A stretch of DNA of 64,000 nucleotides from Oleispirillum sp965228165 (GTDB lineage Bacteria > Pseudomonadota > Alphaproteobacteria > Rhodospirillales > Rhodospirillaceae): positions 1,860,001-1,924,000 of the forward strand of contig CBDDHB010000003.1 of the NCBI GenBank assembly GCA_965228165.1, read 5' to 3'. Shown in pieces: positions 27,750-36,275 of the stretch; position 1 is the stretch's first letter; the number at the start of each line of letters is the position of its first letter. The notes under the pieces are model-generated. The model did not search any database, was not told the DNA's origin, and was given only the letters and a program-made list of their open reading frames with translations. The position numbers and the translations under genes are program-made.

Positions 27750-28348
27750 CTACACCACGCGACGGCTGCTCAGGTAAAAGGCGACCGCCTGCGAGCGGTT
27801 TTCCACGCTCAGCTTTTCGTACAGGTTCTTCAGGTGGAACTTCACGGTGTTGGGCGAGATGTCGAAGCGTTTGGCGATCTGCGCGTTGGTGATGCCGCCG
27901 GCAAGAGCGGTCAGCAGTTCGCGCTCGCGCGGGGTTAGCGCCGCCGGGGGGTCGTTGACCGCCCGCGCCGCGCTGGCGAAGGGGAAGACCTTGCGTCCAT
28001 CGGCCACCGCCGCGATGGTTTCCAAGAGGTTGGCGCCGGGATCGGCCTTCGAGCAGAAGCCCCAGGCGCCCAGCATTTCCGCCTCGACCGGGATCGAGGG
28101 GTTGGACGAACCGGTATAGACGATCAGCTTGGAGTTGCGTTCCTTAGCAGAAACGCTTCCAGAACCCCCCGGCCACCCAGGTAGGGCATTTCCCAGCCGA
28201 TCACCCCGACGTCGAAGCGGACGTTTTCCGCCGCCGTCAGGAAACGCTCTCCATCCGGCGCCATCGACACCAGAACGAAGCGGTCGTCCGCCGCGAACAG
28301 CCGGATCAGGCTGCTTTGCAGCAACGGATTCTTTTCCTCAATCATCAC
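27750..28348 (-). pseudogene. LuxR-type response regulator with degenerate receiver, frameshifted
   Basis: Receiver half (28348 to about 28135): starts MMIEEKNPLLQSSLIRLF, with EE where the acidic pair is expected. The phosphoacceptor segment reads VGVIGWEMPYLGG, so the Asp is replaced (Gly-Trp). In another frame follow LIVYTGSS (conserved Thr) and GFCSKADP (conserved Lys). C-terminal LuxR domain: LTPRERELLTALAGGITNAQIAKRF and NTVKFHLKNLYEKLSV. The frame breaks near 28135-28148. One missing G (GAA GCG TTT CTG GCT AAG) would restore about 199 residues. The lack of an Asp suggests a regulator that is not switched by phosphorylation. It lies 237 bases upstream of glpX on the same strand, so control of that cluster is possible but unproven. 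Confidence 0.82.
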
Positions 28349-28712
28349 CTCGATCGGCGATTTGCGTTGAATCGGCTTACGTTTTTTCCCGACATTCTGA
28401 GTGCATACCCATGAAACGCGTCAAACGGCGGCGGCGCATCGGCCCGCCGTCGCCGGGCCCGGCCCGGCGGCGCGACCGCCCCCGGCGGCCGGTCGCACGT
28501 TCCTGGAACAATACCCCAACCACCCGAATAGGCAAGTGGGTAGGAAGCTACCCCCACCCTTTGTTGTGGGGAGGGCGCGGTTTTCCGCCGTCTTCTTCAT
28601 GTCATGAATTCGTTTCATCCGTCGGTTTCCGCCCCGGCGGATGCGAGGACGCACCCGCTTCGCCGCCCCGGATTCGGGGCGACTCGGGCCTTGCGCAACG
28701 GTGCGCGGCGAC
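28349..28712. other. Intergenic region between the lipoprotein and response regulator genes
   Basis: About 360 bases. Both flanking genes are on the minus strand, so this holds the 3' end of the lipoprotein unit and the regulator promoter. A weak inverted repeat around CCCCACC...GGGGAGG lies near 28551-28569. No ORF here resembles a known protein and no classic terminator is seen. Confidence 0.45.
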
Positions 28713-29300
28713 TCAGTAGGTCGGGCGGTTCTTGCGGTTGAATTGCAGCTGCCGGTCGTCGAGCTGCATGCCGATATAGACCCGCGCGTCGCCCGAGGAC
28801 ATCGACTTCGCCAGCGGCAGGCGCAGATGCACCTCGCCGTCGCGGTACCGCAACTGGTTGACGTTGGGCGGGAAGGCGATTTCGGCGGTGAAGGTCTGCT
28901 TGCCCGCCGGGCGCGGGAAATAATCGGGCAGGGCGATGAAATAGCGGAAGGATTCGCGGCGTTCGCCGTCCTTGCCGACGACGGCGGCGGGGCCCAGCTT
29001 GACCAGGAAGGCGACCGACAGAGACATGTCGACGACGTTGGTCTTCCTGTCCACCGCGCACTCGCCGGTGTAGCCGATGATCTCGGTCTCCAGGACGGTG
29101 TCGGTGATGTCCTCGCCCGCGCCCCGGAACTGGGTGGAATGGGCGGTGTCGCGCTCGATCTTCACCGTGGGGCAGGGCAGCGGCGCTTCCTTGGGGGCGA
29201 ACATCGAGCATCCGGCGAGCCCGCCGGTCAGCGCCAGCGCCAGCGCGGCGCGCCCGGGAACGCGGCGGAAAAAGTCGGAAGCGTGCGGCTTGGACGTCAT
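28713..29300 (-). CDS. Putative lipoprotein, unknown function
   Basis: 195 residues from ATG 29300, chosen because it gives a standard lipoprotein signal: charged start, hydrophobic ALALALTGG, lipobox LAGC with the lipidated Cys at about residue 31. The rest is soluble beta-rich-looking sequence with motifs IERDTAHSTQFRG, TEIIGYTGECAVDRK and YFIALPDYFPRP. Two Cys (CPTVK and GECAV) could form a disulfide. No family function known to me. Probably anchored in the inner or outer membrane facing the periplasm. It is divergent from ispH, sharing a 155-base intergenic region. Confidence 0.8.
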   Translation of the reverse strand: MTSKPHASDFFRRVPGRAALALALTGGLAGCSMFAPKEAPLPCPTVKIERDTAHSTQFRGAGEDITDTVLETEIIGYTGECAVDRKTNVVDMSLSVAFLVKLGPAAVVGKDGERRESFRYFIALPDYFPRPAGKQTFTAEIAFPPNVNQLRYRDGEVHLRLPLAKSMSSGDARVYIGMQLDDRQLQFNRKNRPTY

Positions 29301-29455
29301 CGACGTGCCCCCTTGCAGACGGAACCCTGCCCAGGTGATATCCCAAGCCGGAGGCGACGGCAACCGGCTTCGCGAAACTTTCCCGGTTCGGCAAGGCTTC
29401 CGGCGGCCCCTCGGATTTGCTACATGCAGGAACCCGCCGCTTGAAGGACATCGCC

Positions 29456-30412
29456 ATGACCGACCGCGTTTTGCCCGCCCTTTCCGTCATCCTGGCCGCG
29501 CCGCGCGGCTTCTGCGCCGGAGTGGATCGCGCGGTGCAGATCGTCGAGCGTCTGCTGGAGCGGCACGGCGCGCCGATCTACGTGCGGCACGAAATCGTCC
29601 ACAATCGCTTCGTCGTCGATGGGCTGAGGGCGAAGGGCGCGGTCTTCGTCGACGAGCTTGCCGAGGTTCCGGACGGCGCGGTGGTGGTGTTTTCCGCCCA
29701 CGGAGTGCCGAAATCGGTGCCCGAGGAAGCGAGGCGGCGGGGGCTGTCCAGCCTGGACGCCACCTGTCCCCTGGTCGCCAAGGTGCATATGGAGGCGGCG
29801 CGTCACGTCGCCCTGGGACGGCAGGCGATTCTGATCGGCCACGCCGGACACCCGGAGGTGATCGGCACCATGGGTCAGGTTCCGGAAGGCTCCATCCTGC
29901 TGGTGGAGACCGTGGACGACGCGGAACGCGTCGTCCCGGCGACGCCGGAAAAGCTCGCCTACATCACCCAGACCACCCTGTCGGTGGACGAGACGGCGGA
30001 GATCGTCGCCATCCTGAAGCGCCGCTTCCCGGCGATCGAGGGTCCGAAGCGGGAGGACATCTGCTTCGCCACCACCAACCGTCAGGCGGCGATGAAGGCG
30101 ATCGCCGCGGACTGCGACGCGGTCTGGGTGATCGGCGCGCCGAATTCGTCGAATTCGCGCCGCCTGGTCGAGGTGGCGCGCCGCGCCGGATGCGGCGACG
30201 CCCGCCTGTTGCAGGGGGCGGAGGAGATCGACTGGTCCTGGCTGGACGGCGTCGCTACCCTGGGCGTCACCGCCGGAGCCTCGGCGCCGGAGGAACTGGT
30301 GGCGGGGGTCCTGTCCGCCCTGGCGGCGCGGCGAACCCTGTCGGTCGAAACCGCGCGGCACGCCGTCGAGGACGTGGTCTTCAAGCTGCCGCCGGAACTG
30401 CGCGGCGACTGA
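29456..30412 (+). CDS. ispH: 4-hydroxy-3-methylbut-2-enyl diphosphate reductase
   Basis: 318 residues from ATG 29456 (an upstream TTG is in frame but poorly placed). Last step of the MEP isoprenoid pathway, yielding IPP and DMAPP. Three conserved Cys for the 4Fe-4S cluster are in PRGFCAGVDRAV, DATCPLVAKVH and REDICFATTNRQ. Other signatures: VRHEIVHNRFVV, VFSAHGVPKSV, IGHAGHPEVIGT and GVTAGASAPEELV. thrB follows after 68 bases. Confidence 0.97.
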   Translation: MTDRVLPALSVILAAPRGFCAGVDRAVQIVERLLERHGAPIYVRHEIVHNRFVVDGLRAKGAVFVDELAEVPDGAVVVFSAHGVPKSVPEEARRRGLSSLDATCPLVAKVHMEAARHVALGRQAILIGHAGHPEVIGTMGQVPEGSILLVETVDDAERVVPATPEKLAYITQTTLSVDETAEIVAILKRRFPAIEGPKREDICFATTNRQAAMKAIAADCDAVWVIGAPNSSNSRRLVEVARRAGCGDARLLQGAEEIDWSWLDGVATLGVTAGASAPEELVAGVLSALAARRTLSVETARHAVEDVVFKLPPELRGD

Positions 30413-30480
30413 TCCCGCCGAACCCCCTACCCAACGCCGCCGCTTTGTCATATACCCTTGCCTCGCAAGGGGAGTTTTCC

Positions 30481-31446
30481 ATGGCCGTTTACACCGATGT
30501 CACCGACGACGAACTGACGGCGTTCATGTCCGCCTATGCGGTGGGCGACGTGGTCTCGTTCAAGGGCATCGCCGAGGGGGTGGAGAATTCCAACTTCCTG
30601 GTGCAGGCCGAGGACGGCGCGTCCTATATCCTGACTCTTTACGAAAAGCGGGTGAATCCCGCCGATCTGCCCTATTTCCTCGGCCTGATGCGCCACTTGG
30701 CGGCGCGCGGCGTGACCTGCCCGCAGCCCATCGAAACCCGCGACGGCCGGGTGCTGCAAACCTTAAGCGGTCGTCCCGCCGCGCTGTTCAACTTTCTCAA
30801 GGGGTTGTCGCCGCGCCGCATCGCCACCGCCCACTGCGCCGGGGTCGGCGCGGCGCTGGCGCGTTTGCATCTCGCCGGGGCGGACTATCCCCAGGTCCGC
30901 GCCAACGCCCTGAGCGTCGGCGGCTGGAGGCCCCTGTTCGCCCAGTCGGCGCACCGGGCCGACGCGGTGGCCCCCGGACTTGCCGCCGAAATCGCCGCCG
31001 AACTCGCCGATCTGGAGGCCTCCTGGCCGACCGATCTGCCGCGAGGGGTGATCCACGCCGACCTGTTCCCCGACAACGTCTTCTTCCGGGGGGAGGAGGT
31101 CTCGGGCGTCATCGACTTCTATTTCGCCTGCAACGATCTTTACGCCTACGACCTCGCCATCCTGATCAACGCCTGGTGTTTCGAGCCGGGTTTCGACTTC
31201 AACGTCACCAAGGCGCGGCACCTGCTGTCCGCCTATGCCGAGGCCCGCCCCCTGTCGGCGGCGGAGATCGCCGCCCTGCCGCTTCTGGCGCGCGGCGCGG
31301 CGATGCGGTTCCTGCTGACCCGCCTTTACGACTGGCTGAACACCCCGGCGGGGGCGCTGGTCCGCCCCAAGGACCCGCTGGAATATCTGCGCATCCTGCG
31401 CTTCCACCGGGGCATCGCCAGCGCCGGAGCCTATGGCCTTGGCTGA
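30481..31446 (+). CDS. thrB: Homoserine kinase (ThrB type II, APH-like fold)
   Basis: 321 residues. Phosphorylates homoserine for threonine synthesis. Starts MAVYTDVTDDELTAFMSAY, typical of the alphaproteobacterial type. Nucleotide region GIAEGVENSNFLVQ near residue 30, catalytic GVIHADLFPDNVFF (HxDxxxxN) near 192, and metal-binding GVIDFYFACNDLYAYDLAI near 212. Overlaps rnhA by 14 bases, so it is in an operon with it. thrC is 3 kb away on the other strand. Confidence 0.95.
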   Translation: MAVYTDVTDDELTAFMSAYAVGDVVSFKGIAEGVENSNFLVQAEDGASYILTLYEKRVNPADLPYFLGLMRHLAARGVTCPQPIETRDGRVLQTLSGRPAALFNFLKGLSPRRIATAHCAGVGAALARLHLAGADYPQVRANALSVGGWRPLFAQSAHRADAVAPGLAAEIAAELADLEASWPTDLPRGVIHADLFPDNVFFRGEEVSGVIDFYFACNDLYAYDLAILINAWCFEPGFDFNVTKARHLLSAYAEARPLSAAEIAALPLLARGAAMRFLLTRLYDWLNTPAGALVRPKDPLEYLRILRFHRGIASAGAYGLG

Positions 31447-31879
31447 GTTGACGGCGGTCGAACTGTTCACCGACGGCGCGTGCTCGGGCAATCCCGGCCC
31501 CGGCGGCTGGGGGGCCTTGCTGCGCTGCCGGGGGGTGGAGCGCGAGCTTTCCGGCGGCGAGGCGCTGACCACCAACAACCGCATGGAACTGATGGCGGCG
31601 ATCGTCGCGCTGGAAAGCCTGAAACGGCCCTGCGCGGTTTCCCTGCACACCGATAGCCAGTACCTGATGAAGGGGGTCACCGAGTGGCTGCGCGGCTGGA
31701 AGGCGCGCGGTTGGAAAACCGCCGCCAAGGAACCGGTGAAAAACGTCGATCTTTGGCAGCGCCTGGAGGTCGCCCTGGCGCCGCACCGCGTCAGCTGGAC
31801 CTGGGTGAAGGGGCACGACGGCCACGTCGAGAACGAGCGGGTGGACGCCCTGGCCCGCGCCGCGATTCCGAAGGACTGA
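31433..31879 (+). CDS. rnhA: Ribonuclease HI
   Basis: 148 residues. Cleaves RNA in RNA-DNA hybrids. All catalytic acids visible: Asp in LFTDGACSGNPGPGGWG, Glu in NNRMELMAAI, Asp in LHTDSQYLMKGVTEW, and the last Asp in ENERVDALARAA. Also WVKGHDGHVEN. Start inside the end of thrB, a common arrangement in Alphaproteobacteria. Confidence 0.97.
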   Translation: MALAELTAVELFTDGACSGNPGPGGWGALLRCRGVERELSGGEALTTNNRMELMAAIVALESLKRPCAVSLHTDSQYLMKGVTEWLRGWKARGWKTAAKEPVKNVDLWQRLEVALAPHRVSWTWVKGHDGHVENERVDALARAAIPKD

Positions 31880-31948
31880 GCCCCCTCGCCTTGCCGAAGA
31901 CCGCCGCCGCCACTATGGTAATGGCATGCAACCGCCGAAGGGACCGTC

Positions 31949-32524
31949 ATGGCCGATGCGCACGCCGCCGCCGACTATCTTACCGGGCACTGCCTGATCG
32001 CCATGCCGGGGATGCAGGACCCGCGCTTCGAGCACACCGTGGTCTACCTTTGCGCCCATTCCGCCGAGGGTGCGATGGGGCTGATCCTCAACCGCGAACT
32101 GCCGGACATGCCGCTGGTCCGCCTGATGGAGCAGTTGAACATTCCGGCCACCCCGGCCTGCGCCGACTTGAAGGTCCATTTCGGCGGGCCGGTGGACCCG
32201 GCGCGCGGCTTCGTCCTGCATTCCGCCGACTTCATGGCGGAATCGAGCCTGCTGGTGGACACCCGCCGGGCGCTCACCGCGACCCTGGATATCCTGCGCG
32301 CCGTGGCGGAGGGGCGGGGACCGCGCCACACCCTGATGGCGCTGGGCTATGCCGGCTGGGGGGCGGGGCAACTGGACGCGGAGATCAAGGCCAACGCCTG
32401 GCTGATCGTTCCCGCCGACGACGCCCTGCTGTTCGGTCCCGACAATCCGAAAAAGTGGCAGCGGGCGATCGAGAAGCTGGGCATCGACGTCGGCAAGCTG
32501 TCGTCGACCGCCGGTAACGCCTAG
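31949..32524 (+). CDS. yqgE: UPF0301 / AlgH family protein (YqgE)
   Basis: 191 residues, normal length. Signature segments: LTGHCLIAMPGMQDPRFEHT near residue 13, YLCAHSAEGAMGLILNREL near 33, VHFGGPVDPARGFVLHS near 73 and YAGWGAGQLDAEI near 133. A widely conserved soluble protein whose biochemical role is not established. It follows rnhA by 69 bases and is closed by a strong terminator. Confidence 0.93.
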   Translation: MADAHAAADYLTGHCLIAMPGMQDPRFEHTVVYLCAHSAEGAMGLILNRELPDMPLVRLMEQLNIPATPACADLKVHFGGPVDPARGFVLHSADFMAESSLLVDTRRALTATLDILRAVAEGRGPRHTLMALGYAGWGAGQLDAEIKANAWLIVPADDALLFGPDNPKKWQRAIEKLGIDVGKLSSTAGNA

Positions 32525-32537
32525 GCTCAGGACGCAA

Positions 32538-32571
32538 AAAAAGCCGGGAGCCTTTCGGTTCCCGGCTTTTT
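32538..32571. terminator. Bidirectional terminator between yqgE and cspA
   Basis: A run of A, stem GCCGGGAGCC with GGTTCCCGGC (one G-T pair), loop TTTC, then a run of T. Placed between convergent genes and usable from both sides. Confidence 0.92.
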
Positions 32572-32587
32572 GCGGACGATCCGTGGA

Positions 32588-32800
32588 TCAGTCGATGAGC
32601 TTCAGGCTCTCGGCCGACATCTTGCCGCTCCGGCGGTCGGAGACGAGCTCGTAGCCGACCTTCTGACCTTCGTTCAGGCCGCTGAGGCCCGAGCGCTCGA
32701 CGGCGCTGATGTGGACGAAAGCGTCGCTGCCGCCTTCATCCGGCGCAATGAAGCCGAAACCCTTCTGGGCGTTAAACCACTTCACGGTTCCCGTAGCCAT
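32588..32800 (-). CDS. cspA: Cold-shock domain protein
   Basis: 70 residues, a single cold-shock domain. Begins MATGTVKWFNAQKGFGFIAP with RNP1 (KGFGFIAPD) and RNP2 (DAFVHISAVERSG), the aromatic face for single-stranded RNA/DNA. An RNA chaperone; whether cold-induced is not known. It has a long AT-richer leader (see 32801-32998), as is usual for cold-shock genes. Confidence 0.96.
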   Translation of the reverse strand: MATGTVKWFNAQKGFGFIAPDEGGSDAFVHISAVERSGLSGLNEGQKVGYELVSDRRSGKMSAESLKLID

Positions 32801-32998
32801 GGGAATATCCTTTCAAAAAGTACTGCTTGCCCGCTGTCGCGAGGTGTCGAAAGCGCAGAGTTTCAGGAGAGATCAAAACCCTTTTGGCGCAGTTTCGATG
32901 CGACAGAAGGCTAAATAATCCATCAAAAGATCGACGGGGATATTTATGGTGATTCGCGCGCGATAAAGCAATCTTTTCGATTCGATTCCGATTTTTTT
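32801..32998 (-). promoter_or_regulatory. cspA promoter and long 5' leader region
   Basis: About 200 bases, clearly AT-richer than the surroundings, between cspA and the M16 peptidase stop, with A- and T-rich runs on both ends. It contains GGATATTCCC just before the start (ribosome site AAGGATA). A structured cold-shock leader is inferred from length and composition. I could not define the transcription start. Confidence 0.5.
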
Positions 32999-34261
32999 CT
33001 AGAATTTGAATCGCGCGGCGAGGGCGTCGTCGGATTCCAGCCGAGCCAGCGGTCCCACCGCCGCCGTGGTCAGCGGGCTGGAAAACACCCGGCGGGCGAC
33101 CCGGCGCACCGCCTCGATGTCCACCGCCTCGATGCGGGCGATCGATTCCTCGGCGGACAGGGTGCGCCCGAAGATCATCAACTGGCGGGCGCGGTGCTCG
33201 CAACGGGCCGAGGTGCTTTCCAACCCCATGATGGTGCTGGCCTTCAATTGGGCGCGGGCGCGGGCGACCTCTTCCTCGGTCAGGGTGTCGGCCAGCTTGG
33301 CGGCCTCGGCGGCGATCACCGCCACCATTTCCGGAATCTCGTCCGGGCCGGTCCCGGCGTAGATCGAGAACATCCCGGTATCGACGTAGGACGAGGCGTA
33401 GGCATAGATCGAGTAGGCGAGACCCCGTTCCTCCCGCACTTCCTGGAACAGGCGCGACGACATGCCGCCGCCGAACAGCGCCGCCATCACCGACAGCGCG
33501 TGATAGTCCGGATCGCGGTAGGGCACGCCCTCGAACCCCAGCACCAGATGAGTCTGTTCGAGGTCGCGTTCCTGGCGGAAGTGCCCCCCGGTGTAAAGGG
33601 CCGGGGCGTCCGGCGCCGCGCAGCAGACCGACGGCAGGGCGGAGAATCCCTTGTCCACCATTTCGACGAAGGCGTCGTGGGCGATTCCTCCGGCGGCGGA
33701 AACCACCATCTGCGGCGCGGTGTAGCCCGCCGCCATGAAGTCGAAGATCGACTGGCGGGTCAGACCGCGCACGATCTCTGCCGTGCCCAGAACCGGGCGA
33801 CCGATCGCCTGGCCGGGATAGGCGGTTTCCTGGAACCAGTCGAAAATGATGTCGTCGGGGGTGTCGAAGGCCTGGTTGATTTCCTGCACCACCACCTGGC
33901 GCTCGCGGTCCAGTTCCGTGGGTTCGAGGGTGGAGTGTTGCAGGATGTCGCCGACGATATCCACCGCCAGCGCCGCGTCGTCCTTCAGCACCTTGACGTA
34001 ATAGGCGGTGGTCTCGCGCGAGGTATAGGCGTTGATGTGGCCGCCCACCGCCTCGATCTCCTCGGCGATGGCGCGGGCGGAGCGCCGCGTCGTGCCCTTG
34101 AAGGCCATGTGTTCCAGCAGATGGGACACGCCGTTCAGGTGCGCCGGTTCGAACCGCGCGCCGACGCCGACCCAGGCCCCCAGGGAGACCGTGGCGGTGT
34201 CGGGCATTTCGTCGGTGACCACCCGCAGGCCGTTGGCGAGCGTCGTGACCCGCGTCGCCAT
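32999..34261 (-). CDS. M16 family zinc metallopeptidase (mitochondrial processing peptidase-like)
   Basis: 420 residues. Inverted zinc motif HLLEHMAFKGT (HxxEH) near residue 46 with a downstream Glu in VVQEINQAFDTPDD. Also the glycine-rich FGGGMSSRLFQEVREERGLAYS near 270, which helps bind substrate. Resembles PqqL/YmxG/MPP-beta type peptidases. No signal peptide. The start ATG overlaps the thrC stop (ATGA), so the two are translationally coupled; this thrC-M16 order is common in Alphaproteobacteria (general knowledge). Confidence 0.95.
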   Translation of the reverse strand: MATRVTTLANGLRVVTDEMPDTATVSLGAWVGVGARFEPAHLNGVSHLLEHMAFKGTTRRSARAIAEEIEAVGGHINAYTSRETTAYYVKVLKDDAALAVDIVGDILQHSTLEPTELDRERQVVVQEINQAFDTPDDIIFDWFQETAYPGQAIGRPVLGTAEIVRGLTRQSIFDFMAAGYTAPQMVVSAAGGIAHDAFVEMVDKGFSALPSVCCAAPDAPALYTGGHFRQERDLEQTHLVLGFEGVPYRDPDYHALSVMAALFGGGMSSRLFQEVREERGLAYSIYAYASSYVDTGMFSIYAGTGPDEIPEMVAVIAAEAAKLADTLTEEEVARARAQLKASTIMGLESTSARCEHRARQLMIFGRTLSAEESIARIEAVDIEAVRRVARRVFSSPLTTAAVGPLARLESDDALAARFKF

Positions 34262-35679
34262 CAGCGGGCTCCGGCGGCGCGGGCGCGCGCCAGAACGTAA
34301 TCCTGCACCGTCTTCAGGTCGTTGGGCAGAACGGTCAGGCGTTCCGGCCGTTCCATCAGGTCGGCAAGACGCGGCGGCAGCTTCGGCGCGATGCCGGTGG
34401 CTTCCTCCACCGCCTGGCCGAACTTCGCCGGGTGCGCGGTGGCGAGAGCCACCACCGGCAGACCGGGAGTCTTGGCGCGGGCGCGGGCGGCGGCGACGCC
34501 GATCGCCGAATGCGGGTCGAGGGTTTCGCCGGTGGCGCGATGCTCGGCGCGGATCGCCGCCAGCGTCGCCTCGTCGTCCAGGCTGAAGGCGGAGAAGGTG
34601 GCGCGCGAACGGGCCAGCACCTCGACCGGCACCTCGAACCGTCCGTCCTGGCGGAAGCGGCTCATCGTCCGCGCCACCGCCTGACCGTCGCGTCCCAGCA
34701 TGTCGAACAGCAGGCGCTCGAAGTTCGAGGAAATCTGGATGTCCATCGACGGGCTGAGGGTCGGGGTCACCTGGGACATCTCCATCGCGCCGGAGGCGAA
34801 GAAGCGGGTCAGGATGTCGTTGCGGTTGGAGCCGACGATCAACTGCTCGACCGGCAGGCCCATCGCCTTCGCCACGTAACCCGCGAAGACGTTGCCGAAG
34901 TTGCCGGTGGGCACGGCGAACGCCACCGGGCGGTCCGGCGCGCCCAGGCGCAACGCCGCCCAGACGTAATACACCACCTGCGCCATCACCCGCGCCCAGT
35001 TGATCGAATTGACCGCGCTTAAGGCGACGCGGTCGCGGAAGGCGACGTCGGCGAACATCGCCTTCAGCAGATCCTGGCAGTCGTCGAAGGTGCCCTTGAT
35101 CGCGATGTTGAAGACGTTGGGCGCGGACGCCGTGGTCATCTGGCGGCGCTGCACCTCGGAGACCCGCTCGTGCGGGTGCAGGACGAAAATGTCGATCGCC
35201 TCGCGGTCGCGGCAGGCCTCGATCGCCGCCGATCCGGTATCGCCCGAGGTGGCGCCGACGATGGTGACGCGGCGCGACTTTTTCGTCAGTACGTGGTCGA
35301 ACAGGCGGCCCAGCACCTGCATCGCCATGTCCTTGAAGGCGAGGGTGGGGCCGTGGAACAGCTCCATCACCCACAGATCGGTGTCGAACTGCTTCAGGGG
35401 GGCCACCGCCGCGTGGTCGAAGCCGCGATAGGACTCCGCCGCGATCGCGGCCAGGTCGGCATCGGAGATCGCGCCGCCGACGAACGGCTTCATCACCGCC
35501 GCCGCCAGCTTGGCGTACGGCAGGGTGCGCCAGGCGCTCCAGGTGGCGGCGTCGATCGCCGGAACCGCGTCGGGCACGTACAATCCGTCGTCCGGGGCCA
35601 GCCCCGCCAGCAACACTTCGTCGAAGGAAAGCGCCGGAGCCCCGCCCCGCGTGCTGATGTACCGCAAACCTGCCCCCAT
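34261..35679 (-). CDS. thrC: Threonine synthase
   Basis: 472 residues, the long type. PLP enzyme making threonine from O-phosphohomoserine. PLP-lysine in HGPTLAFKDMAMQVLG near residue 112, phosphate-binding GATSGDTGSAAIEA near 140, FAVPTGNFGNVFAGYVAKAMG near 248. N terminus YISTRGGAPALSFDEVLLAGLA is typical. First gene of a pair with the M16 peptidase. Confidence 0.97.
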   Translation of the reverse strand: MGAGLRYISTRGGAPALSFDEVLLAGLAPDDGLYVPDAVPAIDAATWSAWRTLPYAKLAAAVMKPFVGGAISDADLAAIAAESYRGFDHAAVAPLKQFDTDLWVMELFHGPTLAFKDMAMQVLGRLFDHVLTKKSRRVTIVGATSGDTGSAAIEACRDREAIDIFVLHPHERVSEVQRRQMTTASAPNVFNIAIKGTFDDCQDLLKAMFADVAFRDRVALSAVNSINWARVMAQVVYYVWAALRLGAPDRPVAFAVPTGNFGNVFAGYVAKAMGLPVEQLIVGSNRNDILTRFFASGAMEMSQVTPTLSPSMDIQISSNFERLLFDMLGRDGQAVARTMSRFRQDGRFEVPVEVLARSRATFSAFSLDDEATLAAIRAEHRATGETLDPHSAIGVAAARARAKTPGLPVVALATAHPAKFGQAVEEATGIAPKLPPRLADLMERPERLTVLPNDLKTVQDYVLARARAAGAR

Positions 35680-35753
35680 CGAGCCGAAAAAGTCATCGCG
35701 CCGACCATGGCACAGCCGTTACCTATACCCGCCCGCGCGGCGAAGGACAAGGC

Positions 35754-36275
35754 TCAGCGCCTGGGTTCGATCTCGGCCTCGACGTCCTCCTTCATGGCAT
35801 CGCGCCGTTCCTCCAGGAACTTTTCCATGCGGCGGATCTGGCGGTCGAGACTGCGAATGTTCTCGAAGCGCCGCGCCCGGCGGCGGCTTCGGTTCCTGCG
35901 CCAGGCGAGGCGGATCGTGATTTCCAGCGCGGTCAGCAGCAGCCACGCCCCGGCGGCGATGCAGGCGAGCGCCGCCATGCTGCGATCCGCCCGTCCCCAC
36001 GACACCGCCGCCCCCCAGAACCCCATCGTCACCAGGCAGGCGGCGATGGTCATGGCGATGCGGTTGCCGGTGCCGCGCCGCTTCAGGGTCTCGGCCTCGG
36101 CGTCGCGGATGGCGTTGGCGATTTCCACCCGCGCGATGTCTTGCCAGGCGCGGAACGACAGTCCGGGCCGTCCTGACTTGGTGCGCAGACTGGTTTCGTT
36201 GCGGCCCTCGCGGATCGCCTGTTCCAGCACCCGCACCGTGAGGTTGGCGCGGTCTTCCGGCGTCGGCGCGCTCAT
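35754..36275 (-). CDS. Hypothetical membrane protein
   Basis: 173 residues from ATG 36275, overlapping the M32 peptidase stop by 4 bases (ATGA). N-terminal soluble part (SFRAWQDIARVEIANAIRDAE), then two hydrophobic segments (about residues 74-92 and 98-118), then a strongly basic stretch (RRNRSRRRARRFENIR) and a charged, probably coiled-coil C terminus rich in Glu/Arg. The layout predicts two helices with both ends in the cytoplasm. No family recognised. Coupling to the carboxypeptidase gene suggests co-expression only. Confidence 0.75.
   Translation of the reverse strand: MSAPTPEDRANLTVRVLEQAIREGRNETSLRTKSGRPGLSFRAWQDIARVEIANAIRDAEAETLKRRGTGNRIAMTIAACLVTMGFWGAAVSWGRADRSMAALACIAAGAWLLLTALEITIRLAWRRNRSRRRARRFENIRSLDRQIRRMEKFLEERRDAMKEDVEAEIEPRR

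Noticed and set aside
29077..30480. A long in-frame 5' extension of thrB upstream of 30481
   Set aside because: It overlaps ispH in another frame, and the family start MAVYTDVT with AAGGGGAGTT upstream fits 30481.
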